8,299 nucleotides of DNA from the NCBI GenBank assembly GCA_943326025.2, contig CALPRR020000105.1, positions 1-8,299 on the forward strand, in the 5' to 3' direction. This document shows positions 1 to 6,285 of this stretch, piece after piece. Within the stretch, counting starts at the first letter, position 1; every line of letters starts with the position of its first letter. The DNA comes from Candidatus Kuenenia stuttgartensis (GTDB lineage Bacteria; Bacteroidota; Bacteroidia; Flavobacteriales_D; Crocinitomicaceae). The notes under the pieces were generated by a model. That model saw nothing but the letters and a program-made list of their open reading frames with translations, had not been told where the DNA came from and did not search any database. A program made the translations under genes and the position numbers.

Positions 1-333
1 CGCACTTACTGCTTTATCAAGGATTTCAGTCAATTTAATCTGATTCGCTTTATCTAACTCGTTAAAACTTCCCCATCTTGATTCTGTAGAAGGAACGGGA
101 TTGTTTTTTACCCAATCACCATCACAAAAAAGAAAGAAATCATCTTGAGGACGAACAGACTTGTCCATGTAAGAAGTTGTAATAGTTTTATATGGATTTT
201 CTTTGATTACTTCTTTTGGAGTTGAAATCGTTCCAACTGATGAAACCGTTGATACATTCTCAGTTTTCTTTGAAGTTGAACAACTCGCCGCTATAAATAA
301 AACAGAACTTGCAATTAAAAATTTATGATTCAT
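1..333 (-). CDS. M13 family metallopeptidase (PepO/neprilysin-like) lipoprotein, N-terminal part
   Basis: This is the first 111 codons of a gene that runs off the left edge, read by hand from the ATG at 333. Residues 1-18 form a lipoprotein signal: MNHK, a hydrophobic stretch, then IAASC with the presumed lipidated Cys18; the -3 residue is Ala, which is less usual than Leu. A Ser/Thr-rich linker follows (about 19-50). Residues 56-104 match the start of the M13 zinc peptidase domain: MDKSVRPQDDFF, then DGDW and RWGSFNEL, corresponding to the family pattern D-x-S-x-P-x-x-D-F...NG-x-W...RWGSF. The family's usual NG-W is DG-W here. M13 enzymes are about 650-700 residues; the HExxH zinc site would lie outside the window. 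Inferred: a membrane-anchored, extracytoplasmic peptidase. Its start lies only 4 bp after the stop of the upstream acetyltransferase gene, so the two are probably co-transcribed. Confidence 0.85.
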   Translation of the reverse strand, partial: MNHKFLIASSVLFIAASCSTSKKTENVSTVSSVGTISTPKEVIKENPYKTITTSYMDKSVRPQDDFFLFCDGDWVKNNPVPSTESRWGSFNELDKANQIKLTEILDKAVSA

Positions 334-337
334 TTTT

Positions 338-796
338 TTAGTTTAATGGTGTATATAACATTTCAATATGTGGAATATTATCTTCTAAATAAGACTTTCC
401 TGTATGCATAAATCCATGTTTTGAGTAATAATTTTCTAAATGTTGTTGTGCAGATATTTTGATTGGAACAGCTCCAAACTCTTCATTAGCAAAGGTTAGA
501 CATTTTTTCATTAATTCATGACCAATACCATTACCTCTAATTGATTCATCAATAACAACGCGACCAATAGAAACTTCAGGGTATGAAATTCCAGGATGTA
601 ATATTCTGGCTGTCGCAACAACTTTTCCAACACCATCTCTACAAATTAAATGATAACATTTTTTGTCTTTACCATCTAAATCTAGATATGTACAGTTTTG
701 TTCCACAACAAAGGCTTTCAATCGAAGACGAATGATGTCATGAAACTCGTTTAAGTTTAATTCTGAATAAGGTTTTATTTGCCAGTCTAAATGCAT
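338..796 (-). CDS. elaA: ElaA-family GNAT N-acetyltransferase
   Basis: This 152-residue protein is an acyl-CoA-dependent N-acetyltransferase of the GNAT fold, ElaA subfamily, presumably cytoplasmic. The substrate is unknown, as for the family in general. Hallmarks in order: RLKAFVVEQNCTYLDLDGKD (about 26-44), a histidine in CYHLI, the core IGRVVIDESIRGNGIG with the acetyl-CoA-binding R-x-x-G-x-G/A motif (about 77-92), ISAQQHLENYYSKHGF, and YLEDNIPHIEM near the C-terminus. Length is normal for ElaA. The ATG at 796 is fixed by an in-frame TAA four codons upstream. It lies 48 bp after the carboxyltransferase gene, with no promoter match between them, and 4 bp before the M13 peptidase gene, so it looks like the middle cistron of a three-gene transcript. 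Family assignment is firm; the operon is inferred from spacing. Confidence 0.9.
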   Translation of the reverse strand: MHLDWQIKPYSELNLNEFHDIIRLRLKAFVVEQNCTYLDLDGKDKKCYHLICRDGVGKVVATARILHPGISYPEVSIGRVVIDESIRGNGIGHELMKKCLTFANEEFGAVPIKISAQQHLENYYSKHGFMHTGKSYLEDNIPHIEMLYTPLN

Positions 797-844
797 ATTT
801 AATTTTTATCTTTTAGGTGAAATTTTAAAATAACAACTTCTAAA

Positions 845-2488
845 TTAGCATTGTATCACGCCTACGTTATATGCTTTTTCAGCTTTTTTCAAATTAGCCA
901 TTTCTATTCCCATTGAAATTACTTTTCTTGTATCAATTGGATTTATAATAGCGTCAATCCATAATCGGCTCGCAGCATAATATGGTGATGTTTGCTTATC
1001 GTATTTATCTTTAATATGATTGAATAATTCAGCTTCTCTTTCAGGGGTAATTTCTTCTCCTTTTGCTTTTAACGAAGCGACTTCAATTTGTAATAAAACT
1101 TTTGCAGCTGCTGAACCGCTCATTACAGCAATTTCAGCTGTTGGCCATCCTACGATTAATCTTGGATCATATGCCTTTCCGCACATTGCATAGTTTCCTG
1201 CTCCATATGAATTACCAACAACAATCGTAAATTTAGGCACTACCGAATTAGCCATTGCATTGACCAATTTTGCTCCATCTTTAATGATTCCACCATGTTC
1301 ACTTTTCGATCCCACCATAAAACCAGTTACATCTTGTAGGAAAACTAAAGGAATATTACGTTGATTACAGTTCATAATGAAACGTGCAGCTTTATCAGCT
1401 GAATCAGAGTATATTACTCCTCCGAATTGCATTTCACCTTTTCCACTTTTAACGATATCTCTTTGATTTGCAACGATTCCAACGCTCCAACCATCAATTC
1501 TTGCATAGGTACAAACGATAGATTTTCCGTAATCAGCTTTGTATTCTGTATGTTCAGAATTATCGACAATGCACTCAATTAATTCATGCATGCTATATGG
1601 TTTTGCTCGATCGCTCGGAAGAATTCCGTAAACTTTTTTCAAATCAAATTTTGGAAGACTACTTTCTTTGCGATCAAAACCTGCTGTTTCAGTGTGACCG
1701 ATTTTATCCATCAAACTACGGATTGTTTTTAAGCATTCTTGATCATTTTCAGATTTATAATCACAAACACCTGAAACTTCAGTATGGGTTACAGAACCAC
1801 CTAGAGTTTCATTATCAATAGTTTCTCCAATTGCAGCTTTTACTAGATAAGAACCTGCTAAGAATATTGTCCCAGTTTTATTGACGATTAACGATTCGTC
1901 TGACATAATTGGTAAATATGCTCCACCAGCAACACAACTCCCCATAACAGCGGCAATTTGAACGATTCCTCTAGAGCTCATGATAGCATTGTTTCTAAAG
2001 ATTCTTCCAAAGTGTTCTTTATCAGGGAAAATTTCATCTTGCATTGGAAGATAAACACCAGCAGAATCCACCAAATAGATGATGGGCAAGTTGTTTTCCA
2101 TTGAAATTTCTTGCGCACGTAAATTCTTTTTTGCAGTTATTGGAAACCAAGCACCAGCTTTCACTGTAGCATCATTCGCAACAACGATACATTGTTTACC
2201 AGAAACATAACCGATAACAACAACAACTCCTCCTGACGGACATCCACCGTGTTCTTCGTACATTCCATCACCTACGAAAGCGCCAACTTCAAATCGATCA
2301 GTGTTAGGATCTAATAATAAATCAATACGTTCTCTTGCTGTTAACTTTCCACTTTCGTGTAGTTTTTCAATTCTTTTTTTTCCGCCACCTTCATAAACTA
2401 CATTTAATTTACGTTCAAGTTCAGCTATTTTAAGACGCATTAAATCGTCATTGATATTGAATTCTAATTCTTTTTTGGGTATTGCCAT
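845..2488 (-). CDS. acyl-CoA carboxylase carboxyltransferase (beta) subunit, methylcrotonyl-CoA carboxylase-like
   Basis: This 547-residue protein is a full-length carboxyltransferase of the biotin-dependent acyl-CoA carboxylases. It would transfer a carboxyl group from biotin to an acyl-CoA in the cytoplasm, working with a biotin-carrying alpha subunit not present here. The N-terminal half shows LTARERIDLLLDP (49-61), IVVANDATVKAG (101-112), DSAGVYLPMQDEIFPDKEHF (141-160) and the glycine-rich GSCVAGGAYLP (183-193). The C-terminal half shows FLQDVTGFMVGS (383-394), GNSYGAGNYAMCG (425-437) and WPTAEIAVM (448-456). The HFGRIF-N segment and the layout of these motifs resemble methylcrotonyl-CoA carboxylase beta (leucine breakdown) more than propionyl- or acetyl-CoA enzymes, but the equivalent of MCC's DSGGANLPRQ differs, so the substrate stays open. 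The ATG at 2488 is fixed by an in-frame TAA four codons upstream. It is first in a minus-strand group with elaA and the M13 peptidase. Confidence 0.92.
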   Translation of the reverse strand: MAIPKKELEFNINDDLMRLKIAELERKLNVVYEGGGKKRIEKLHESGKLTARERIDLLLDPNTDRFEVGAFVGDGMYEEHGGCPSGGVVVVIGYVSGKQCIVVANDATVKAGAWFPITAKKNLRAQEISMENNLPIIYLVDSAGVYLPMQDEIFPDKEHFGRIFRNNAIMSSRGIVQIAAVMGSCVAGGAYLPIMSDESLIVNKTGTIFLAGSYLVKAAIGETIDNETLGGSVTHTEVSGVCDYKSENDQECLKTIRSLMDKIGHTETAGFDRKESSLPKFDLKKVYGILPSDRAKPYSMHELIECIVDNSEHTEYKADYGKSIVCTYARIDGWSVGIVANQRDIVKSGKGEMQFGGVIYSDSADKAARFIMNCNQRNIPLVFLQDVTGFMVGSKSEHGGIIKDGAKLVNAMANSVVPKFTIVVGNSYGAGNYAMCGKAYDPRLIVGWPTAEIAVMSGSAAAKVLLQIEVASLKAKGEEITPEREAELFNHIKDKYDKQTSPYYAASRLWIDAIINPIDTRKVISMGIEMANLKKAEKAYNVGVIQC

Positions 2489-2511
2489 TTTATTTTCGTT
2501 TTAAAGCAAGT

Positions 2512-2540
2512 CAAAGTTAATAAATTACTGCACTTTTCAA
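2512..2540 (-). promoter_or_regulatory. promoter of the carboxyltransferase gene, Bacteroidetes -33/-7 type
   Basis: Read on the minus strand, TAACTTTG (plus-strand CAAAGTTA, 2512-2519) is an exact match to the Bacteroidetes -7 element TAnnTTTG. A TTTTTG containing the -33 TTG (plus-strand CAA at 2538-2540) lies 18 bp upstream, inside the usual spacer range. Transcription would begin near 2506, giving a leader of about 18 bases before the ATG at 2488. It is the best-formed promoter in the window. Confidence 0.7.
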
Positions 2541-2615
2541 AAAGGTTTTAAGTGAAATAAATTGACTAACATTTAGTTGTTAGAAAATGAATCTTTCGTA
2601 TTCAAAAGAATGCTT

Positions 2616-2623
2616 TATTTTTG
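2616..2623 (+). promoter_or_regulatory. -7 element of the pcm promoter
   Basis: TATTTTTG is an exact TAnnTTTG match. Its last base is only 4 bases before the chosen pcm ATG at 2628, so transcription would start at or within a few bases of that ATG. No good TTG lies 17-23 bp upstream, so the -33 half is weak or absent. Confidence 0.5.
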
Positions 2624-2627
2624 TCGA

Positions 2628-3272
2628 ATGCAAGATTCTTTTAAACATAAAGGCATGAGACGTCAACTCCTTGTTGAATTGAAGTCTAAAGGTATTTCAG
2701 ATCAACGAATACTTGAAGCTTTTGATGCCGTTCCAAGACATTTTTTTTTAGATTTAGCTTTTGTTGAGCAGGCATATACTGATATTGCTTTTCAAATTGG
2801 TGCAGGTCAAACGATTTCACAACCTTTTACGGTTGCTTTTCAAACACAATTATTAGATGTAAAGAAAGGGGATAAAGTATTAGAAATTGGAACAGGTTCA
2901 GGGTATCAAACATGTATTTTATGTCAATTAGGCACTAAGGTTTTTTCAATCGAACGTCAAAAAGAATTGTTTGTAAAAGTTAAAAAGATGATTCATCATT
3001 TTAATTTTAATCCGAGGCTAACTTTTGGAGATGGTTTTAAAGGAATGCCAACATTTGCTCCTTTTGATCGCATTATTATTACATGTGGTGCTCCATTTAT
3101 TCCTGAAGAACTGGTAAAGCAATTGAAAGTAGGAGGTAAGATGGTTATTCCATTGGGAGACGGACCAACACAGCGAATGATTTTGCTAACTAAAATTTCT
3201 GAAACAGAAACAAAGCAAGAAGATTATGGTGATTGTAGTTTTGTTCCAATGCTAGAAAATACAGCTAAATAA
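2628..3272 (+). CDS. pcm: protein-L-isoaspartate O-methyltransferase
   Basis: Pcm uses S-adenosylmethionine to methylate isoaspartyl residues in aged proteins, starting their repair to aspartate; it is cytoplasmic. From the ATG at 2628 it has 214 residues, a normal length. Visible motifs are PRHFFLD (about 36-42), the substrate-loop signature AGQTISQP (59-66), SAM motif I VLEIGTGSGYQT (84-95), FDRIIITCGAP, and LKVGGKMVIPLG near the C-terminus. The frame stays open upstream to a TTG at 2577, and ATGs also occur at 2610 and 2655. I chose 2628 because the resulting MQDSFKHKGMRRQLL matches the family N-terminus (M-x-D-x-F-K-H-x-G-x-R) and because the promoter -7 element sits just before it; longer versions would begin upstream of or within that promoter. 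It is divergent from the carboxyltransferase gene and 102 bp before the dehydrogenase gene. Confidence 0.92.
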   Translation: MQDSFKHKGMRRQLLVELKSKGISDQRILEAFDAVPRHFFLDLAFVEQAYTDIAFQIGAGQTISQPFTVAFQTQLLDVKKGDKVLEIGTGSGYQTCILCQLGTKVFSIERQKELFVKVKKMIHHFNFNPRLTFGDGFKGMPTFAPFDRIIITCGAPFIPEELVKQLKVGGKMVIPLGDGPTQRMILLTKISETETKQEDYGDCSFVPMLENTAK

Positions 3273-3274
3273 CC

Positions 3275-3282
3275 TAAATTTG
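3275..3282 (+). promoter_or_regulatory. possible -7 element upstream of the dehydrogenase gene
   Basis: TAAATTTG matches TAnnTTTG exactly and begins 3 bp after the pcm stop codon. No TTG sits at the expected -33 spacing; the nearest candidate is about 31 bp upstream. If used, it would give a leader of roughly 85-90 bases. The dehydrogenase could equally be read through from pcm. Confidence 0.3.
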
Positions 3283-3374
3283 TTTTTCACTATGGACTAG
3301 GATTTTCTGTCTTCGTTCAATGTAAAAGATTGGTTGAATTAATTTTAGAATAAGCCAAAAATAAAAATTGAAGC

Positions 3375-4169
3375 ATGGATAATTTTGAAGGAAAAGTCGT
3401 TTGGGTAACAGGAGCTTCTTCAGGTATTGGAGAGGAAATTGTTAGACATGTTGCAAATCAAGGTGGAAGTGTAATCTTGTCAGCACGAAATTTAAACGCT
3501 TTAGAAAAAATTAAAAACAATCTGCCGTATATTGATCGTCATTTTTGTTTGTCGTTAGATTTAGAGAATTCTTCTAATTTTCCTGAATTAACTCAACAAG
3601 TCATTGATAGATATGGCAAAATAGATTTTCTCTTCAATAATGGTGGTTTAAGTCAACGTTCTGAAGCTTGGGAAACTTCTCTGGAAATTGATCGAAAAAT
3701 TATGGAGATTAATTATTTTGGGAATATTGCACTTACAAAATCAGTGCTTCCATACATGCAAAAAGCAAAATCGGGTCATATCATTGTGATTTCAAGTATT
3801 GCAGGAAAATTCGGTTTCTTTCTTCGTTCAGCTTATAGTGCCTCGAAACATGCATTACAAGGTTTTTATGAAAGTTTGTTGTTAGAAGAAGAGAAGAATA
3901 ATATCTATGTTACAATAGCCTATCCTGGCAAAATCAATACCAATATCTCATTACATGCGTTAAATTCTGAAGGAAAATCACATGGCGTAATGGATCATAA
4001 TCAAGAAACGGGTATGTCGGTTGAAACCTGTGTAAATCAATTGATATTAGCTGTTTATAAACAGAAAAAAGAAGTTTTGATTGGGAATAAAGAGATTAAA
4101 GCAGTTACATTGAAACGTTTTCTTCCAAATTTATTTTGGAAAGTAATAAAGAAGCAATCAGCTACATAG
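3375..4169 (+). CDS. classical short-chain dehydrogenase/reductase (SDR)
   Basis: This 264-residue protein is an NAD(P)-dependent oxidoreductase of the classical SDR family. The Rossmann nucleotide-binding motif TGASSGIG is at 12-19, followed by SARN with Arg38, which favours NADPH over NADH. The structural motif NNGG is at 88-91, and the catalytic tetrad is visible as Asn113 region (INYFGN), Ser141, Tyr154 and Lys158 (YSASK). PGKINT at 184-189 closes the cofactor site. The C-terminal tail, with an aromatic, basic stretch (RFLPNLFWKVIKK), resembles DHRS7B-like SDRs, which may associate with membranes; that is inference. The substrate cannot be read from sequence. The ATG at 3375 is fixed by an in-frame TGA two codons upstream. 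It ends 4 bp from the convergent umuC stop. Confidence 0.9.
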   Translation: MDNFEGKVVWVTGASSGIGEEIVRHVANQGGSVILSARNLNALEKIKNNLPYIDRHFCLSLDLENSSNFPELTQQVIDRYGKIDFLFNNGGLSQRSEAWETSLEIDRKIMEINYFGNIALTKSVLPYMQKAKSGHIIVISSIAGKFGFFLRSAYSASKHALQGFYESLLLEEEKNNIYVTIAYPGKINTNISLHALNSEGKSHGVMDHNQETGMSVETCVNQLILAVYKQKKEVLIGNKEIKAVTLKRFLPNLFWKVIKKQSAT

Positions 4170-4173
4170 TTGA

Positions 4174-5433
4174 TTAGCATTTAACGATAATAATGTCGCT
4201 TAATTTTGTTGTGTATCGTGGAGATAATCTAGCTTGTTTCATTTTCCACATTTTCTTTAAATCTTGAGAAGCTAATTTAATTTTTTGTTGTCCTAAAGAA
4301 TTATTAATCTGATCCATTGTCTTCATTAAAAAATGATGTTTTGGATTGCTATTTTCAAAAAGAGATAACTGAATTTCATCTTCGGGTTTAAATCCCATAA
4401 TAATCACCCCAGCTTTTTTATAAGCAAAATTTGGTTTGAAGATTAGTTCCAATGCTTGGTTTGCAAATTTAGCTAATTCAATACTAGAGTTCGTAGGAAA
4501 TGGAAGTCTTAGGATGATGTTGTTTTGATATTGCTCTAATTCTTCTCGGTGGTAGTTTGTACGAATAAATACCATGATTGAAGTACACACTGAATGCTGC
4601 TGTCTTAACTTTTCCGAACAAGAAACAGCAAATGTGGTAATCCGTTCTTTGATGTCTTTAAGCTCAGTTAAATTTCTTTCAAAAGATCGAGTTGTAGCAA
4701 TGTTCTTTTTAGGTTTAACATCTTCTATTTTTAAAGTTTGAACCCCCATTAAATCATGTTTGAGTCTTAATTCTACGATAGAAAAATTTCGTTTAACCCA
4801 AGAATCATTTAATAAAGTAAAATCATAAGCAGTTTTTACACCAACTTCTCTTAATTTTATTGAGTGTTTTCTTCCGATTCCCCAGATGTCTTCAATTTTA
4901 AGCCATTTTAAAGCTTTTATACGTTGTTCTTCTGAATGCATTACATATGAGTTTGTAGTGCGAATAGGATATTTTTTAGCAATTCGATTTGCTAATTTTG
5001 CTAAGGCTTTAGTAGGTGCAATTCCTACACTAATAGGTATTCCTGTTGATTTCCTTACTCTTTTTTGAATTTCTAATCCATATTCTTGAAGATTATAGTG
5101 TTTGAATCCATTAAGATTTAAAAATGCTTCATCGATGCTATATATTTCACATTCAGGACTGTATTCTTGAAGAATAGTCATGACTCGATGGCTCATATCT
5201 CCATACAAAGCAAAATTTGCTGAAAATACATGAATTCCATTTTGAATGAAAAATGATTCATATTCAAAAGCTAAAGCTCCCATTGGAACACCTAAGGTTT
5301 TTGCTTCGTTACTTCTAGCAATTACGCATCCATCATTATTTGAAAGTACCACAATTGGTTTTCCTATTAAATCAGGTCGAAACACACGTTCACATGAAGC
5401 GTAAAAATTATTGCAGTCAATTAAAGCAAACAT
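4174..5433 (-). CDS. umuC: Y-family DNA polymerase V catalytic subunit UmuC
   Basis: This 419-residue protein is a full-length UmuC, an error-prone polymerase that copies across DNA lesions, working with cleaved UmuD. The catalytic acidic residues are present: Asp6 in ALIDCNNFYASCERVF and Asp101-Glu102 in YSIDEAFL. Other family signatures are VVLSNNDGCVIARSNEAK (28-45), GIPISVGIAPTKALAKLAN (131-149), and a helix-hairpin-helix-like IWGIGRKHSIKLREVGV (about 183-199). The C-terminal region holds the little-finger domain, then QLSLF (355-359), which fits the beta-clamp-binding motif used to reach the replication fork. Its ATG follows the umuD stop after one base (TAA-A-ATG), implying translational coupling and a two-gene operon. 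Expression is probably damage-induced through the umuD promoter. No catalytic residue is missing, so it should be active. Confidence 0.96.
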   Translation of the reverse strand: MFALIDCNNFYASCERVFRPDLIGKPIVVLSNNDGCVIARSNEAKTLGVPMGALAFEYESFFIQNGIHVFSANFALYGDMSHRVMTILQEYSPECEIYSIDEAFLNLNGFKHYNLQEYGLEIQKRVRKSTGIPISVGIAPTKALAKLANRIAKKYPIRTTNSYVMHSEEQRIKALKWLKIEDIWGIGRKHSIKLREVGVKTAYDFTLLNDSWVKRNFSIVELRLKHDLMGVQTLKIEDVKPKKNIATTRSFERNLTELKDIKERITTFAVSCSEKLRQQHSVCTSIMVFIRTNYHREELEQYQNNIILRLPFPTNSSIELAKFANQALELIFKPNFAYKKAGVIIMGFKPEDEIQLSLFENSNPKHHFLMKTMDQINNSLGQQKIKLASQDLKKMWKMKQARLSPRYTTKLSDIIIVKC

Positions 5434-5434
5434 T

Positions 5435-5881
5435 TTAAAATGCTTTAATTACATGAGTAACAATCCCCCAAATTAAAAACTCATTATCTTCAGATACTTT
5501 TATGGCTTTATAATCTGTATTTGCTGGGACAAGCCAAATGGCATTGTCTTCAATTTTTATTCGTTTGACTGTAAATTCACCATCCAAATAACATACAGCT
5601 ATTTTATCGTTCTTTGGTTCTAGACTTTTATCAATCACTAATAAATCACCATCAAAAATACCTACATCTTTCATAGAATGTCCTTTAACACGGCCATAAA
5701 AAGTCGAAGAAGGATGTTTTACTAAATGCCTATTCATATCAATTGTTAAATCAATAAAATCCATCGCAGGAGAAGGGAAACCAGCTGAAATACCAGCGCA
5801 AATAACTGGTAATTCTAATCTTGTTAGTGTGCAGGCAGAGTAGAACTCTAAGTTTTTTTCGGTATGTAAAATTAAAGACAT
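5435..5881 (-). CDS. umuD: UmuD, S24-type self-cleaving translesion polymerase accessory subunit
   Basis: This 148-residue protein belongs to the LexA/UmuD S24 peptidase family. In E. coli, RecA-DNA filaments stimulate UmuD to cut itself, and the product joins UmuC as polymerase V. The scissile site is Ala33-Gly34 in ISAGFPSPAMDF; E. coli has Cys-Gly at the same place. The Ser-Lys dyad is Ser69 (GHSMKD) and Lys106 (FTVKRI). Gly34-to-Ser69 (35 residues) and Ser69-to-Lys106 (37) are the same distances as in E. coli UmuD. The N-terminal arm is about nine residues longer than in E. coli. There is no helix-turn-helix DNA-binding domain, so this is not LexA. The start is fixed by an in-frame TAA five codons upstream. 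It lies first in the umuDC operon. Confidence 0.95.
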   Translation of the reverse strand: MSLILHTEKNLEFYSACTLTRLELPVICAGISAGFPSPAMDFIDLTIDMNRHLVKHPSSTFYGRVKGHSMKDVGIFDGDLLVIDKSLEPKNDKIAVCYLDGEFTVKRIKIEDNAIWLVPANTDYKAIKVSEDNEFLIWGIVTHVIKAF

Positions 5882-5890
5882 AAAGATTAT

Positions 5891-5924
5891 TAATTAATCA
5901 AATATATGACAAATAATTAATCAA
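5891..5924. repeat. perfect 11-bp direct repeat in the umuDC promoter (candidate operator)
   Basis: TAATTAATCAA occurs at 5891-5901 and again at 5914-5924, a period of 23 bp or about two helical turns. One copy overlaps the promoter-proximal end of the -7 element and the other covers the -33 TTG. The first copy is also part of an inverted repeat, GATTA at 5885-5889 against TAATC at 5895-5899. The position suits repressor binding. The AT-rich composition raises the chance of a random match. Confidence 0.4.
5899..5924 (-). promoter_or_regulatory. umuDC promoter, Bacteroidetes type
   Basis: On the minus strand TATATTTG (plus-strand 5899-5906) matches TAnnTTTG exactly. A TTG (plus-strand CAA, 5922-5924) lies 15 bp further upstream, slightly closer than the usual 17-23 bp. 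Transcription would begin near 5893, leaving a leader of about 12 bases before the ATG at 5881. Both halves overlap the 11-bp direct repeat described separately. Confidence 0.5.
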
Positions 5925-5966
5925 TCTATTTTTTTATGATGAAAATTGAATATTATATTAGAAATA

Positions 5967-6051
5967 TAACTAACGATTATAAATGAAATTTTAAGATTTA
6001 AATATTTCGAATAATGATAGATTTAGCTAAATATTGATAATCGATTAGTTA
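5967..6051. repeat. imperfect long-range inverted repeat
   Basis: TAACTAACGATTAT at 5967-5980 is the reverse complement of ATAATCGATTAGTTA at 6037-6051 apart from one inserted A. The loop between the arms is 56 bases. The arms include shared G and C positions, so the match is better than pure A/T coincidence, but an RNA or DNA function is unproven. Confidence 0.3.
6021..6047. repeat. two adjacent perfect palindromes
   Basis: ATTTAGCTAAAT (6021-6032) is a perfect 12-bp palindrome and TAATCGATTA (6038-6047) is a perfect 10-bp palindrome; their centres are 16 bp apart. Neither is followed by a T-run suggesting a terminator. They could be binding sites for dimeric regulators. In such AT-rich DNA short palindromes also arise by chance. 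Confidence 0.35.
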
Positions 6052-6221
6052 AGTGTTTATACTTAAAATTGAAATTTTGAAGTGTAAACGAATGAAAACA
6101 GTTAATGCATTTAAAATTAGCCATATATACATACATATATATTTATTTCTTGTTTTTAACCATGAAACACATTAAAAGTAACTTTTGAAATTCATTAATA
6201 TAGAAATTTATTTTATTATAA

Positions 6222-6255
6222 TTGTGGCGTTAATTTAGTGATTCAGTCAATTTTG
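6222..6255 (+). promoter_or_regulatory. weak candidate promoter for the parA-STAS-cheY-cheA operon
   Basis: TTG at 6222-6224 is followed after 23 bp by CAATTTTG (6248-6255), which matches TAnnTTTG except for the first base. Transcription would start near 6260, giving a leader of about 25 bases. It is the best candidate I can find close to the operon, but it is imperfect and its spacer is at the long limit. Confidence 0.3.
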
Positions 6256-6263
6256 AATTCAAA
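6252..6263. repeat. 12-bp perfect palindrome over the candidate parA promoter
   Basis: TTTGAATTCAAA is a perfect palindrome beginning inside the candidate -7 element and ending 22 bp before the ATG at 6286. This is a typical place for an operator of a dimeric repressor, possibly controlling the operon. No regulator can be assigned from sequence. Confidence 0.35.
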
Positions 6264-6285
6264 TCACGATTAATAAAACTAGAAA

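Larger units (their letters stand above)
5882..6285. other. 404-bp AT-rich divergent intergenic region between umuD and the parA-like gene
   Basis: No convincing gene is seen here on either strand. The left end carries the umuDC promoter and its direct repeat. The middle holds two perfect palindromes (6021-6032 and 6038-6047), an imperfect inverted repeat (5967-5980 against 6037-6051), and a TA-dinucleotide-rich stretch (about 6122-6143). The right end holds a weak promoter and a 12-bp palindrome before the parA-like gene. I find no tRNA-like fold, no canonical parS-like site (TGTTTCACGTGAAACA type) and no clear terminator. Confidence 0.6.

Noticed and set aside
1597..1821. Plus-strand open frame of 74 codons inside the carboxyltransferase gene
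   Set aside because: It lies antisense to a well-conserved coding region and its translation matches no family; it is a frame shadow.
4886..5068. Plus-strand open frame of 60 codons inside umuC, with a hydrophobic translation
   Set aside because: It is antisense to conserved UmuC motifs; the hydrophobic look follows from the complementary codons.
5435..5881. UmuD considered as a LexA repressor
   Set aside because: The region before the cleavage site is too short for a helix-turn-helix, and the gene is coupled to umuC.
6121..6145. TA-rich stretch as a CRISPR or tandem repeat array
   Set aside because: It is only a short dinucleotide-like run without regular unit length or spacers.
6092..6175. 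A 27-codon open frame (MKTVNAFKIS...) in the umuD-parA gap
   Set aside because: It is very short, crosses the TA-repeat stretch, has no recognisable motif and no convincing ribosome site. Chance open frames of this size are expected.
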